The notes beneath the pieces are model-generated. The model made no database searches. It saw only the letters and a list, made by a program, of their open reading frames with translations, and was not told the DNA's origin. Shown here piece by piece: positions 10,601 through 19,201 of a stretch of DNA of 64,000 nucleotides. Source of the stretch: Anaeroplasmataceae bacterium (GTDB taxonomy: Bacteria > Bacillota_I > Bacilli_A > Acholeplasmatales > Anaeroplasmataceae); assembly GCA_029057785.1 (NCBI GenBank), contig JAIDZC010000018.1, positions 1 through 64,000 of the forward strand, read 5' to 3'. The position numbers were made by a program, and so were the translations under genes. Each line of letters starts with the position of its first letter. Within the stretch, counting starts at the first letter, position 1.

Positions 10601-11054
10601 GCCAAAAGAAGCTACTATTGCAATAGATTTAAATGAGTTTCAAAAGTTTTATGATGCCTTGTTAGAATATAGAAATTTAAAAGCTAGTCGTCCAGGAAGA
10701 AGATTTTATGTTTTACCAGAAGAGATTATTTATACAATATACAAAGAAATGCCTTTAACAATTAAAGAACTTGCTAATATAAAAGGTATAGGCGAAATAA
10801 AGTTAGAGCGGTATGGAGAAGATTTGATTTCAATAATTAATAATCACTTGAATTTAAAAGAAATTCCAAGACCAATAGTATCTAGAGCCCAAGATAATAG
10901 AGAATTAATTGGAAACAAATGGACATCTTCTGAAGAAAAACAATTAATTGAAGAATTTTCTCATGGGATGAAAATGCCAGAAATTGCAAAGATTCATTCT
11001 AGAACAACAGGCGGAATTAGAGCAAGATTGAAGAAATTAGGTGTTATTGAATAA
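7668..11054 (+). CDS. UvrD-like SF1 helicase with inserted PD-(D/E)xK-like nuclease, Zn fingers, HRDC-like domain, C-terminal HTH-like domain
   Basis: GAGAGKTTT, YIIVDEYQDIS, VGDDWQSIYAFSGSD, LTAHSSKGLGYDNVII; insertion RSQQEVQIANFL...YTPDFHIF...YYVEHFAL; CPICGYPLQLKYNPNYGLRLYMCTN; GGAGG RBS before ATG 7668. Confidence 0.85.
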   Translation: MALFSIVKRKNKKVNKTENIEIISKNEEPKEVKQILSIYDEYEKILGQDRFISRKDMLSFSLKYEEDIKFLCELDKRELLLGICKDTPYDEVKNKLNILRNIDVNIEKRNHYYVENEKNKYKSYFDTILNSCDPNILLDDDQRNCIVYDEDYSLVIAGAGAGKTTTIAAKVKYLVDKKGILPEEILIVSFTNKAVDELKERVNKQLNISCPITTFHSAGIAIIKKDKPNEKIQAVSEGFLYVAVRDYLKDGIKMNPSLIDKVILLFGTYFETPFQEGSLKDFFTYLSRSDFSTMKSNLGEFNQQIIDKRTKKLYTINDERVRSQQEVQIANFLYINNIDYKYEDSYEFNMQNSDKIYTPDFHIFQNNLNYYVEHFALSQKGENSRFTEFEIQKYKKAINDKVKLHRAKGTNLIYTWSKYNDGRSLLEHLEEELCKAGFVLKRKSTEEIFDKLSANEENKYIAPLIKLLCLFISNFKVNGYNESTFAKMKNDMDNVRTNLFLDLAYGAYLFYQQRLSTANRVDFSDMINESARLLQQKKELKEKLPFKYIIVDEYQDISRQRFDLTKALSDVCDAKIVAVGDDWQSIYAFSGSDITLFTQFKEKMGYAKELKIVKTYRNPQEVIDIAGNFVQENTSQIKKELISPKHIDKPVVIYSYNDDYQDLKEKGFKNEMEARAKMIEDVIGKVVSYNTVEGKSKKSSILLIGRYNFDAHKLGNTKYFCYDENKKTISSNKYPNVNIEFLTAHSSKGLGYDNVIIINAIDTLFGFPAQLEIDPVLKLVIQEDSAIEYAEERRLFYVAMTRTKNRVFIVAPSTRPSQFILELKEKYSKVELVGELNPKYKYINNKICPICGYPLQLKYNPNYGLRLYMCTNEPEICEFMTNDIHGGKMAICKCDSCKDGYLIVKQSKTNAYFLGCTNYYSINCTRQISKSEYYRKHNLVDKEFDLNELINKQVSIKNNDNETLAIHDSCVEAKTEIEPKEATIAIDLNEFQKFYDALLEYRNLKASRPGRRFYVLPEEIIYTIYKEMPLTIKELANIKGIGEIKLERYGEDLISIINNHLNLKEIPRPIVSRAQDNRELIGNKWTSSEEKQLIEEFSHGMKMPEIAKIHSRTTGGIRARLKKLGVIE

Positions 11055-11089
11055 ATAATTACAAGTTATTTTATAGTAGGAGAAATATA

Positions 11090-12355
11090 ATGAAAATAGA
11101 TGAATTAAAAATCGAGTCAAAGAAGTGTGAAACCTTTTTAGATTGGATAAAATTAGAGAAAAAATTAAAGGTTTCAGACTTTTTTTTGACTAACTTTCAA
11201 AGACTTAGGGGTGTAATGAAAGTTAAAAAAAACAAAATTAGATTTTCGTTTTCATATAGAAACAATTATTTTCTTTTCTTAATAACAAATAGTTATATGG
11301 ATTTTAAGATTGATAACATAAAAATTTATCATTTAAATTTTTTATTTGATTATAAATATAAAGAAATTAGTACAAGGGACATTTATAAGTATATTGACAC
11401 AATTGCTTGTAGTGTAGAAATAGCATTTAATGCTAATCAATTAGATTTTGAAGAGAAACTTACAAAAGCTTTGTCATTTGGAGAAAAACTGGATACGATG
11501 CAATGTTTGTCAATAGATGATTTACATAAAATTTTAAATTACGGCAATGTACACTTAGATTTTTTATCATTTAAATTTAATGGAGAAACTCATTTTTATA
11601 GAATTCGAGCAAATGCTCAACATGCAGATATAAAGAGAACAAAAGACTGTTTGGCTCCACCTTTTGAACTTGTGACGAAACAAGAAAGATTTAATCAAAA
11701 GAAAGAAAGTATTTTATATGGAAGTTTATTTTCACCAAACCCTTGTTTTCAAGAGACAAATTTAAAATTGGGTGAGAAATACATTTTTTTAAAAGGAACT
11801 TTAATTGAAGACCTGAAACTGACAGGATTTATAAACCCAGGCTTGGATTATTTTATAGAAAATAAAGAACAAGATTTTATTGTCAACCTGTTAAATATTT
11901 TTAAAATGAGCAAGGTTGAGAAAATAACTCAAATAAGCGTTGATGAACAAAATAACATATATGATTTAACAAATTATTTAAAGACTTATGCATGTAAATA
12001 TGTGAAGCAGGATGGCTTTTTATATTATTCATCAAAAACCCAAGTGAATTATAATGTTGCACTAAATAATAATAGAAAGATTAAAATAAAAGAAATATAT
12101 GAATGTTTTACTTTAAATGATTTTGATGAGTATAATCAATGCATAAATTCGGTTTATGAAGCAAAAATTAATAATGATAATATCACATGGCTAAAGAGAA
12201 TAAAACCTCAATTGGACTATTGCTCTAATTTTCCAACTAGTGATATGGGTGATAATAGTAAATATTATTTGAATAAGCAATTACGTGAAATAGAAATATT
12301 GAATGGGGATCCCATCGGATATGACGTGAATGGGAGGTCTTTAAAAAAGAAATAG
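11090..12355 (+). CDS. Hypothetical protein, probable partner of the UvrD-nuclease
   Basis: 36-nt gap from the helicase stop, GTAGGAG RBS; no family recognised. Confidence 0.75.
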   Translation: MKIDELKIESKKCETFLDWIKLEKKLKVSDFFLTNFQRLRGVMKVKKNKIRFSFSYRNNYFLFLITNSYMDFKIDNIKIYHLNFLFDYKYKEISTRDIYKYIDTIACSVEIAFNANQLDFEEKLTKALSFGEKLDTMQCLSIDDLHKILNYGNVHLDFLSFKFNGETHFYRIRANAQHADIKRTKDCLAPPFELVTKQERFNQKKESILYGSLFSPNPCFQETNLKLGEKYIFLKGTLIEDLKLTGFINPGLDYFIENKEQDFIVNLLNIFKMSKVEKITQISVDEQNNIYDLTNYLKTYACKYVKQDGFLYYSSKTQVNYNVALNNNRKIKIKEIYECFTLNDFDEYNQCINSVYEAKINNDNITWLKRIKPQLDYCSNFPTSDMGDNSKYYLNKQLREIEILNGDPIGYDVNGRSLKKK

Positions 12356-12500
12356 ATAATATTTATAGTGAAGTTTAGTTTTGTTTATTTAGCTAAAGAA
12401 AATTTAAGCGAAATAATGAAAGATCAATTGAATTTACATTAATTGGCTTGTTAAGCGGTTCTATGCGTGATATTTGCAATATAAAAATGAAAATAAAATC

Positions 12501-12640
12501 TTGCTTTTTGTAAAAAAAAGTGTAAAATATAACTGCACAACGTAAATACTAAGGGGTGTATAATCCTTCGTTGTGCAAAACTATAGGAATACACCCTGCA
12601 GATTTTTTTCACATGTTTATTGACATGTGTTTTTTTTGTG
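12501..12640 (+). ncRNA. Putative small RNA (RNA1) with its own promoter, H-type pseudoknot potential and terminator
   Basis: TTGCTT (12501-12506)/TAAAAT (12523-12528); tgcacaacg 12534-12542 with cgttgtgca 12569-12577; gggtgtat 12554-12561 with atacaccc 12589-12596; terminator cacatgt-ttattg-acatgtg-T8. Confidence 0.55.
12610..12639 (+). terminator. Terminator of RNA1, overlapping the helicase promoter
   Basis: CACATGT TTATTG ACATGTG TTTTTTTT; TTGACA -35 lies in the loop/3' arm. Confidence 0.7.
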
Positions 12641-12647
12641 TTATAAT
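12620..12647 (+). promoter_or_regulatory. Promoter of the helicase-HNH cassette
   Basis: TTGACA (12620-12625), 16 nt, TATAAT (12642-12647). Confidence 0.75.
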
Positions 12648-12880
12648 AAATATGCACAACGAAGGTAACCACGTTTGGTTCCACCCCAAAAAGGTTTGTT
12701 ATAAATAATATAGCAAGTCTGAGTAGGTTTTGTATTCCTATAGGTACAAGAGAATATTGTACTTATAAAAAGATTAGAGAGACTATGTTTAATATTTTAA
12801 TGCGCGCAAAGTAGAATTTTTTAATATTTTTATTTTGTTCAATTTTTTCTTGCCAAATTTGATAAAATGGAGGAGATAAT

Positions 12881-15388
12881 ATGGATGTCAAATTGAAATT
12901 AAATCATTTTTCTGATCTTTCTGAAGAATCACTTTATTATATACAAAGTGTAAGAATGTTAGGAAATAGGTTTGTTAAGATTACTACTAATGAATTAAAA
13001 GTACAATATGATAAAAAGGATAATAGACTTATCAGATCCATAGACAATCTAAAATTGATTTATGAATTAGAGCATGGATGCTTATTATTATTGGGTAATT
13101 TAGGTTGTACTTTTAGAGATGGCTTTAAAGGAGAATTTTTCTGTAAGAAGGTCATAATAGAAGAAAATACTAATTTTATGGATATTAGAGGTGCAGAGGC
13201 ATATATTGATTTTTCAGATCCTTTAAATGCAATCTCTAATGATGATTTTTATGAGGAATTGGAAGAACTTAAAAACAATCCAGATTTAGTTTATAATATT
13301 GGTCAATTTGATGAGTTTATGGAATTGTTTCAGTTTTATAAGAGTTTATCAAGTGAATTAAGCAATAATATTTCTTATGAGATAAGTCGCATTTCAAAAG
13401 AGTATTGCTTTATTTCTATAAATGAAAAGGATTTTGATTTAGAGTATAAAGAAGAAGTGCTTGATAATAACAATGTATTAATAGGCTATAGATTTGAAGA
13501 GTATCAATATGAGCAACTAAAAAACGATTTAAAGGACAAGGTTTCTTTTCTATTTGACATTGAAATAAAAGGAGATAGTGAAGCATTTAGAAAAATCAAA
13601 AGTATAGGTTTAGAAAATATTTATTTATCAGAGTTTAAAGTCATTACTGAAAAAGAAATATCTAAGATTGTTCAGGTTCAAATTTATAATTTATATTGTA
13701 CAAAGGATAAAATCATTATATCTGGAGAATTGAAAAACAATGATTTAAAAGAATTCACTTTCCTTAATTTGTATGATATGGGACAGAAAATCAAAGTGGA
13801 ATCTATTGACAATTCTTTAAAATTGATTAAACAGGGAGCAACTGGATCTGCAAGTGAGTTATTAAGATATTTAATCGGAGATGAACTAATGCCCAATCAT
13901 CCACGTCATACTAATCGAAACATGGAAAAATATATGGATGGATTAAATGAATCCCAAAGACAAGCATTTTTAATGGCTATAGATGGTTCTCCAGTAAGCT
14001 TAATCAAAGGACCTCCTGGAACTGGAAAAACGCATGTTATAAATGCAATTGTTCAGTATATTACAAAAGAACTAGAAGAAAAAGTTATTATTTCTTCTCA
14101 AACTCATATTGCTATTGATAATGTTTTGGATAAATTGATGAGTAATAGTGATGCGATTATACCAAATCGTATAACAAACAGAAAAAATAAATATAGTGGT
14201 TCGGAAATTGATAAAACATTATATAGAACATGGGGACTTAGTTTTTTTGAACATAATAAAAAAGCTTCTAATTCATCCTTGGCTTCTAAAATCGCTTCTG
14301 ATATTAATAATTTTAAAGGCGAACCGAAGTTTATCTATTCTTTAGAAACAGAACCATCTGAATATTCAGTGATTGGTGCAACAACAACTACAAGTGCAAT
14401 TGCAGGGAAAAAGGGACTTGAAGTATTAAGAGGATATAATTGGCTGATCATTGATGAGGTTTCTAAGTGTCCAATTACAGAAGTATTAAGATATTTGCCC
14501 TATGTAGAAAAAATCATTATGGTGGGCGATGATTTCCAATTGGCTCCATTATTGGAGTTTACAAAAGAGGAAGTAGAGAATTTACCTTCATATGATGAAG
14601 ATTTATTTGAAAAGCTTAAGAGCATGTATGAAAATTCTGTTTTTGCAAAAACATTAGAAAAAGCAAAAAAGTGCAATCGTGTGGTTCAATTAAATGAAAA
14701 TTATCGTTCTGTAAAAGATGTTTTAGAATTATATAATGTATTTTATAATGGTTCTTTGATAGGAAGAAGAGAAGAAATCAATCCATTAAAAGTAGAGATT
14801 AATTCAAAACGTTTAAAACCAGAATGTGATGTCTTTTTTGTTGAAGTCAAGAATGGCAAAGAAGTTTTAGAGGGAACTTCGCGATATAACATAGAAGAAA
14901 TCAATGCAACAAGAGATATTTTGAAAGAATTAGTTGAAACGACTGTAAATCCAGAAAAAGTTTCTATTGCAGCAATATTTCCTTATGCAGCTCAAATTAG
15001 TAAATTTCATAAATTAAACATTGATTTAATCAATAAAGCTAAACAAGTATTTAAATCATTTGAAATTGATACAGTGGATGCATTTCAAGGGAAAGAAGCC
15101 GACATTGTTTTATGTAATACAGTCGTTGCTGATGCCACAAAGAGAAATTTCCTTAATGATTTTAGAAGAATCAATGTATCTATGTCTCGTGCAAAAGATA
15201 AGTTGATTGTTTTTGGTAATAGCATAATACTATCCAAAATAGAAATGAGCATATTAGGAGGACCTAAAAGAAGATTCTTTAAGGATATTATTGATTATAT
15301 AAAGTCTCATAATGGGAACATAACTTATGATGGAGGAATTCGAGATGAAATTACAAGCAAAACTACAATTAAATTTGCAAAGTATTAG
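12881..15388 (+). CDS. SF1 (Upf1/DNA2-like AAA_11/AAA_12) helicase
   Basis: GPPGTGKTHVINAI, WLIIDEVSKCP, MVGDDFQLAP, VDAFQGKEADIVLCNTV, RRINVSMSRAKDKLIVFGN. Confidence 0.88.
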   Translation: MDVKLKLNHFSDLSEESLYYIQSVRMLGNRFVKITTNELKVQYDKKDNRLIRSIDNLKLIYELEHGCLLLLGNLGCTFRDGFKGEFFCKKVIIEENTNFMDIRGAEAYIDFSDPLNAISNDDFYEELEELKNNPDLVYNIGQFDEFMELFQFYKSLSSELSNNISYEISRISKEYCFISINEKDFDLEYKEEVLDNNNVLIGYRFEEYQYEQLKNDLKDKVSFLFDIEIKGDSEAFRKIKSIGLENIYLSEFKVITEKEISKIVQVQIYNLYCTKDKIIISGELKNNDLKEFTFLNLYDMGQKIKVESIDNSLKLIKQGATGSASELLRYLIGDELMPNHPRHTNRNMEKYMDGLNESQRQAFLMAIDGSPVSLIKGPPGTGKTHVINAIVQYITKELEEKVIISSQTHIAIDNVLDKLMSNSDAIIPNRITNRKNKYSGSEIDKTLYRTWGLSFFEHNKKASNSSLASKIASDINNFKGEPKFIYSLETEPSEYSVIGATTTTSAIAGKKGLEVLRGYNWLIIDEVSKCPITEVLRYLPYVEKIIMVGDDFQLAPLLEFTKEEVENLPSYDEDLFEKLKSMYENSVFAKTLEKAKKCNRVVQLNENYRSVKDVLELYNVFYNGSLIGRREEINPLKVEINSKRLKPECDVFFVEVKNGKEVLEGTSRYNIEEINATRDILKELVETTVNPEKVSIAAIFPYAAQISKFHKLNIDLINKAKQVFKSFEIDTVDAFQGKEADIVLCNTVVADATKRNFLNDFRRINVSMSRAKDKLIVFGNSIILSKIEMSILGGPKRRFFKDIIDYIKSHNGNITYDGGIRDEITSKTTIKFAKY

Positions 15389-16775
15389 TAATACCATTGT
15401 AGTATCTTATAACACATATGAAAAAGCATCTTTTGATCAATACTTGGCTGTCTCTGTTGTAAGCAACACCTCCATAACAAGCCGAGCAGAAAAATATATT
15501 GATGATATTACTGGTAAAGGAAGCTTAAACGCTCATTTTAAAAAAATGATTCAACGAGCTCAAAAATTTGATGATGATACAAAACGGAAAATATTAGATA
15601 GTTCTTTATATCCAACTGTAAAAATTGACAAATCAAATCATTATACGTATTATCCAGATTTTAATGTTTCGATTTTTAATAAAAGGCATTTCAAGGGAGA
15701 TTTGAAAAAAAAATCTCAAGAAGATATGCAAAAAATTTTATTAATGGATGAAGATGTTATAGATATTGATTATGATAAGAAAGAACATTTTCAAAAGGAT
15801 ATGTATTTGGTAGAATTCGATGATTTTAAAATCAAAATAAACCTATTTAATGAGTGGTATGAGTTGAAAGATTCAAGATTTCAAGATTTAATATCTTATG
15901 ATATAGAAGGAATAGAAAGATATGAGGGTAGTGTATCCACTGATGCTGATGGGGAAGGATGGGTAATTCTAAGTAATAGTGCATTAAACAATTTAATCAA
16001 TATGTCGCATTTCTTTTATAATAGAGAAGGAAATCACATAGGGATTTTGACTGATTATTTAAAATTAACAAAAATAATTAAAGTTTATGGCTTATATTTT
16101 TATAAAGAAAAAATATGCTCATTTGACAAAAAAAATTCTGAATTATGTAATGAAACTTTAAAGTATTTAATAAAAACAAATTCAATAAATGAGATTAAAA
16201 CTAAAACGTTATTGAAAATATTAGAAGTAGTGGAAAATATTTCATCTCAACAAGTAATCAATTATATTTTGGATAGAAAAGAATCAAAGGAGTTAGCACT
16301 TTTTGGATTGTCCCTATTGAAGAAAGGATTAGAGATAGGTTGGACAAATACTACTTTAAAACAGTTTAAAGCATTTTGTTCTATGAATGATTTGAACACT
16401 CTTTACAGAGTTGCTCCGGAGATTGGATATAGTCCAATAGAACTAACGAAAATAGATGATAATTTGTTGAATGAACAAGACAAAATTATCAAAGAAGAAT
16501 ATTTAAATAATAGGAACAAAATGATTGATGAAATCGATAGGAAGGTTGGAGCAATTACAAACTCAGGAATTCGTGAGCGTGCGAAAAAAGTAAATTCATC
16601 CGAATTTACAAAAAAATTTAATAACAAACTTAAAACAATGCTTGCCCATAAGAAAGACGACATAAAAAACTATTCGGATGATAAACTTAAGAATTATTAC
16701 GAAGAAGTAGTAGTTTTTTATGAAGACTATGTACAGATGGAAGACATAATAAAACTATATGAAGAAAGGAAGTAA
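15345..16775 (+). CDS. Hypothetical protein, overlapping the helicase C-terminus
   Basis: GGAGG RBS then ATG 15345, 44-nt overlap with the helicase stop; no family recognised. Confidence 0.75.
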   Translation: MKLQAKLQLNLQSISNTIVVSYNTYEKASFDQYLAVSVVSNTSITSRAEKYIDDITGKGSLNAHFKKMIQRAQKFDDDTKRKILDSSLYPTVKIDKSNHYTYYPDFNVSIFNKRHFKGDLKKKSQEDMQKILLMDEDVIDIDYDKKEHFQKDMYLVEFDDFKIKINLFNEWYELKDSRFQDLISYDIEGIERYEGSVSTDADGEGWVILSNSALNNLINMSHFFYNREGNHIGILTDYLKLTKIIKVYGLYFYKEKICSFDKKNSELCNETLKYLIKTNSINEIKTKTLLKILEVVENISSQQVINYILDRKESKELALFGLSLLKKGLEIGWTNTTLKQFKAFCSMNDLNTLYRVAPEIGYSPIELTKIDDNLLNEQDKIIKEEYLNNRNKMIDEIDRKVGAITNSGIRERAKKVNSSEFTKKFNNKLKTMLAHKKDDIKNYSDDKLKNYYEEVVVFYEDYVQMEDIIKLYEERK

Positions 16776-16780
16776 TTGAA

Positions 16781-17092
16781 ATGTCAAAATACACAACAAT
16801 TGAAATTTGGAATGAAGTTTATGGGAATAAAGAGGATGTATATGATTATGCAGGTAGATTGATGAAAAAATCCGCTTGTGGCAATCCTGATAGCAAGTAT
16901 CATCCAACATTAGACCATATTAGACCTATATCTAAGGGAGGTAAAGATATAAAAGGAAATCTTAAAATATGTCACACACTTACCAATGAAGAAAAAGATG
17001 ATGATTTCCCTCATTGGACGGCTAATGGTAAAAAATTTAAAGCCAAAAAGAAAGATGGAGAATCAGGTTCTTATATTGTTGTACCAAATTAA
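16781..17092 (+). CDS. HNH endonuclease
   Basis: TLDHIRPISKGGKDIKGNLKICHTLTNEEK. Confidence 0.85.
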   Translation: MSKYTTIEIWNEVYGNKEDVYDYAGRLMKKSACGNPDSKYHPTLDHIRPISKGGKDIKGNLKICHTLTNEEKDDDFPHWTANGKKFKAKKKDGESGSYIVVPN

Positions 17093-17115
17093 AAAATGAA
17101 GGGAGGTAAAAATAA

Positions 17116-17280
17116 ATGGGAAAAAATGGACAAGGTGTATCATCTAATACACATACTCAGCAACAAAGAGATCATTATGCTAATCAGCATAATCCTAACA
17201 ATCCTGCTTATCAAGCAAATAATAATAACCATGCTAATCAGTTAAATCCTAATAATCCAAATTATAAAGGAAAGCGATAG
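17116..17280 (+). CDS. 54-aa Asn-rich micropeptide with two tandem repeats
   Basis: MGKNGQGVSSNTHTQQQRDHYANQHNPNNPAYQANNNNHANQLNPNNPNYKGKR; RBS GGGAGGT; below the ORF-track threshold. Confidence 0.75.
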   Translation: MGKNGQGVSSNTHTQQQRDHYANQHNPNNPAYQANNNNHANQLNPNNPNYKGKR

Positions 17281-17288
17281 GATTAACT

Positions 17289-17340
17289 CAAAAGACTTAC
17301 CAATAAAGACTACTTAGGAAATTGGTAAGTCTTTTGTTTT
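17289..17340 (+). terminator. Terminator after the micropeptide
   Basis: AAAAGACTTACCAAT...ATTGGTAAGTCTTTTG. Confidence 0.8.
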
Positions 17341-17396
17341 TGAAATTTTAACATTATGTAAGAAGAATGAATTAAATTTTTAAAAAGGCAATAAAA

Positions 17397-17453
17397 ATAA
17401 AATACCCTACAGAAATACACTTTATATTGTGTATCTTGTAGGGTATTTTTAAT
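17397..17453 (-). terminator. Terminator for the vWA gene (long hairpin, probably bidirectional)
   Basis: AAAATACCCTACA..ATACAC..GTGTAT..TGTAGGGTATTTTT. Confidence 0.8.
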
Positions 17454-17476
17454 TAAAATGATTTGTAAATCAAAAA

Positions 17477-18844
17477 TTATATTTCTATATCGCAACATTT
17501 AAAGTCAAAATCAATATAGTTTGCAATTAGTCTTACTTTGTATTTCTTTGTACTGCACATAGCACAAGAACTTCCATTATCTATGTCTCCAGGGATTACA
17601 AATTTAATGCACCGAAGAGTAACATTTTGACAAGTTGTGCCTGTAAGAGCAGGTATTGTCAATGTCTTCATACCTCGAGTATGTTCTTCATCGTTGCAGT
17701 CAATTTCGTTTAATAAAATAGCTAACGCAACTCTTTTATTCGGACAAACATCATTAATAGATACATCAAACTGAAAGATATGACCTAAGGATTCTAAGCT
17801 GACATCTCCCAAGTCAAATTCAATAGAATCCTCACAACCATTAATGCTTACATCAATAGGGTCAGGACATGGTTCTATAATGATATTAGAACAATCAATT
17901 TCTATTGTAGGATTAGGGAAAGTCGCAGTATTTCCTTCGGTGTCACTATAAGCGATACTTTCATTTACGACTGTAGTTCCTGTACATACTCCATTATGCT
18001 GAACAGTAAATACTAAAGAAGCACCTTCGCTTTGTGTTACGCCAAGCTCATCGATTTTCCATTCAATTGTATTTGAATCAAGTAAGCTTGCAGTCCCTTT
18101 TGTAGGGGCAGACATTGCTGTTATTTTAAAGCAATCCGAAATCTTGTCAGTAAGAACTATATTAGTTGCTCCTGGTTTAGAAATGTTGTTTGCTAAATCC
18201 TCAAATAAATCCTCTAGTTCTGTATCATTTGGTGTGATGGCAACATAGGCTGAATCTGGATCAGATGACCAGTCATTTAATGCCTGAACATCAATTCCTC
18301 CATTACCAGAAAGACCAATACAATAGATAATAACCCCTTCAGCCTTTGCCTGTGTTGCAACAGTATTTGGATTTCCACCTGCAGTAGTTACGCCATCGGT
18401 AAACATGACCATAACTTTGGCATTAGAAGAACTCATATCAAATAAATCTAGAGCTTTAGTGAAGGCATCTGCATGATTGGTAGAACCGCCAGCATTAAGA
18501 GAATCCACTGCAGCTTTTAAATCTGCAACAGAAGTGATCAGTTGTGTATTTTGTGTTGCGGTATCTGCAAAGCTTACAATTCCAATCCGACTACCATTTC
18601 CTATTTGTCCATCCTGTGTGCCGTCTGTAGCCTCATCAATTATATCAATGAACTTTTTCGCTCCATTTTTCATATTTGTTAAAGGACTTCCTGCCATACT
18701 GCCAGACCTGTCTAGAATTAAGACAATATCAGTAGGATTAGAAACGATATCAGGTGCCGCCGTTAGAGATAATGTTACTTGAAATGATTCATTGCATTTT
18801 ATACTGGTTTTATTAATTTCCTTATTTGAAACAGTTAAACCCAT
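17477..18844 (-). CDS. von Willebrand factor A domain protein with Cys-rich C-terminus, no signal peptide
   Basis: DIVLILDRSGSMAGSP (MIDAS DxSxS), MFTDGVTT; C-terminal multiple Cys. Confidence 0.88.
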   Translation of the reverse strand: MGLTVSNKEINKTSIKCNESFQVTLSLTAAPDIVSNPTDIVLILDRSGSMAGSPLTNMKNGAKKFIDIIDEATDGTQDGQIGNGSRIGIVSFADTATQNTQLITSVADLKAAVDSLNAGGSTNHADAFTKALDLFDMSSSNAKVMVMFTDGVTTAGGNPNTVATQAKAEGVIIYCIGLSGNGGIDVQALNDWSSDPDSAYVAITPNDTELEDLFEDLANNISKPGATNIVLTDKISDCFKITAMSAPTKGTASLLDSNTIEWKIDELGVTQSEGASLVFTVQHNGVCTGTTVVNESIAYSDTEGNTATFPNPTIEIDCSNIIIEPCPDPIDVSINGCEDSIEFDLGDVSLESLGHIFQFDVSINDVCPNKRVALAILLNEIDCNDEEHTRGMKTLTIPALTGTTCQNVTLRCIKFVIPGDIDNGSSCAMCSTKKYKVRLIANYIDFDFKCCDIEI

Positions 18845-19201
18845 AATTTCTTAACCTCCTTTTCTTATCTCCCTTTTTTGAAAAAGGGTTCTCTATAATT
18901 TATGCTAGTTTAAAGATGTATTTTAGGCAATAAAATCTCTTTGAAAAAGATTGAAAGAAGAATTGCTTAAGATTTTATAATATAGATTACAAAAGACTGA
19001 TTAATGAAAAAGAAAAGATAGGAATTAGTGACAATTTTTTTTAAATTTGCTTAAAAAATTGAAAAAGTATTGTTTTATTTTGCAATAATGTGTATTATAT
19101 TCATTGGTAAAGAAAATAGGTGTTTGTTAATTTAAAATGCATTAAATTATATAGAAGTTAGTTGAATAAAAATGATTAACGAAATTGAGGAGGTTTAGAA
19201 G

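Noticed and set aside
12501-12640. Type III toxin-antitoxin (ToxI-like) pseudoknot RNA
   Set aside because: Only one pseudoknot unit and no ToxN-like endoribonuclease downstream; kept as unclassified sRNA
12451-12684. 77-aa minus-strand ORF across the RNA1/promoter region
   Set aside because: No RBS or family; coding pattern is explained by the inverted repeats and terminator on the plus strand
12501-12880. Retron ncRNA
   Set aside because: No reverse transcriptase in the neighbourhood and inverted-repeat order is interleaved, not nested
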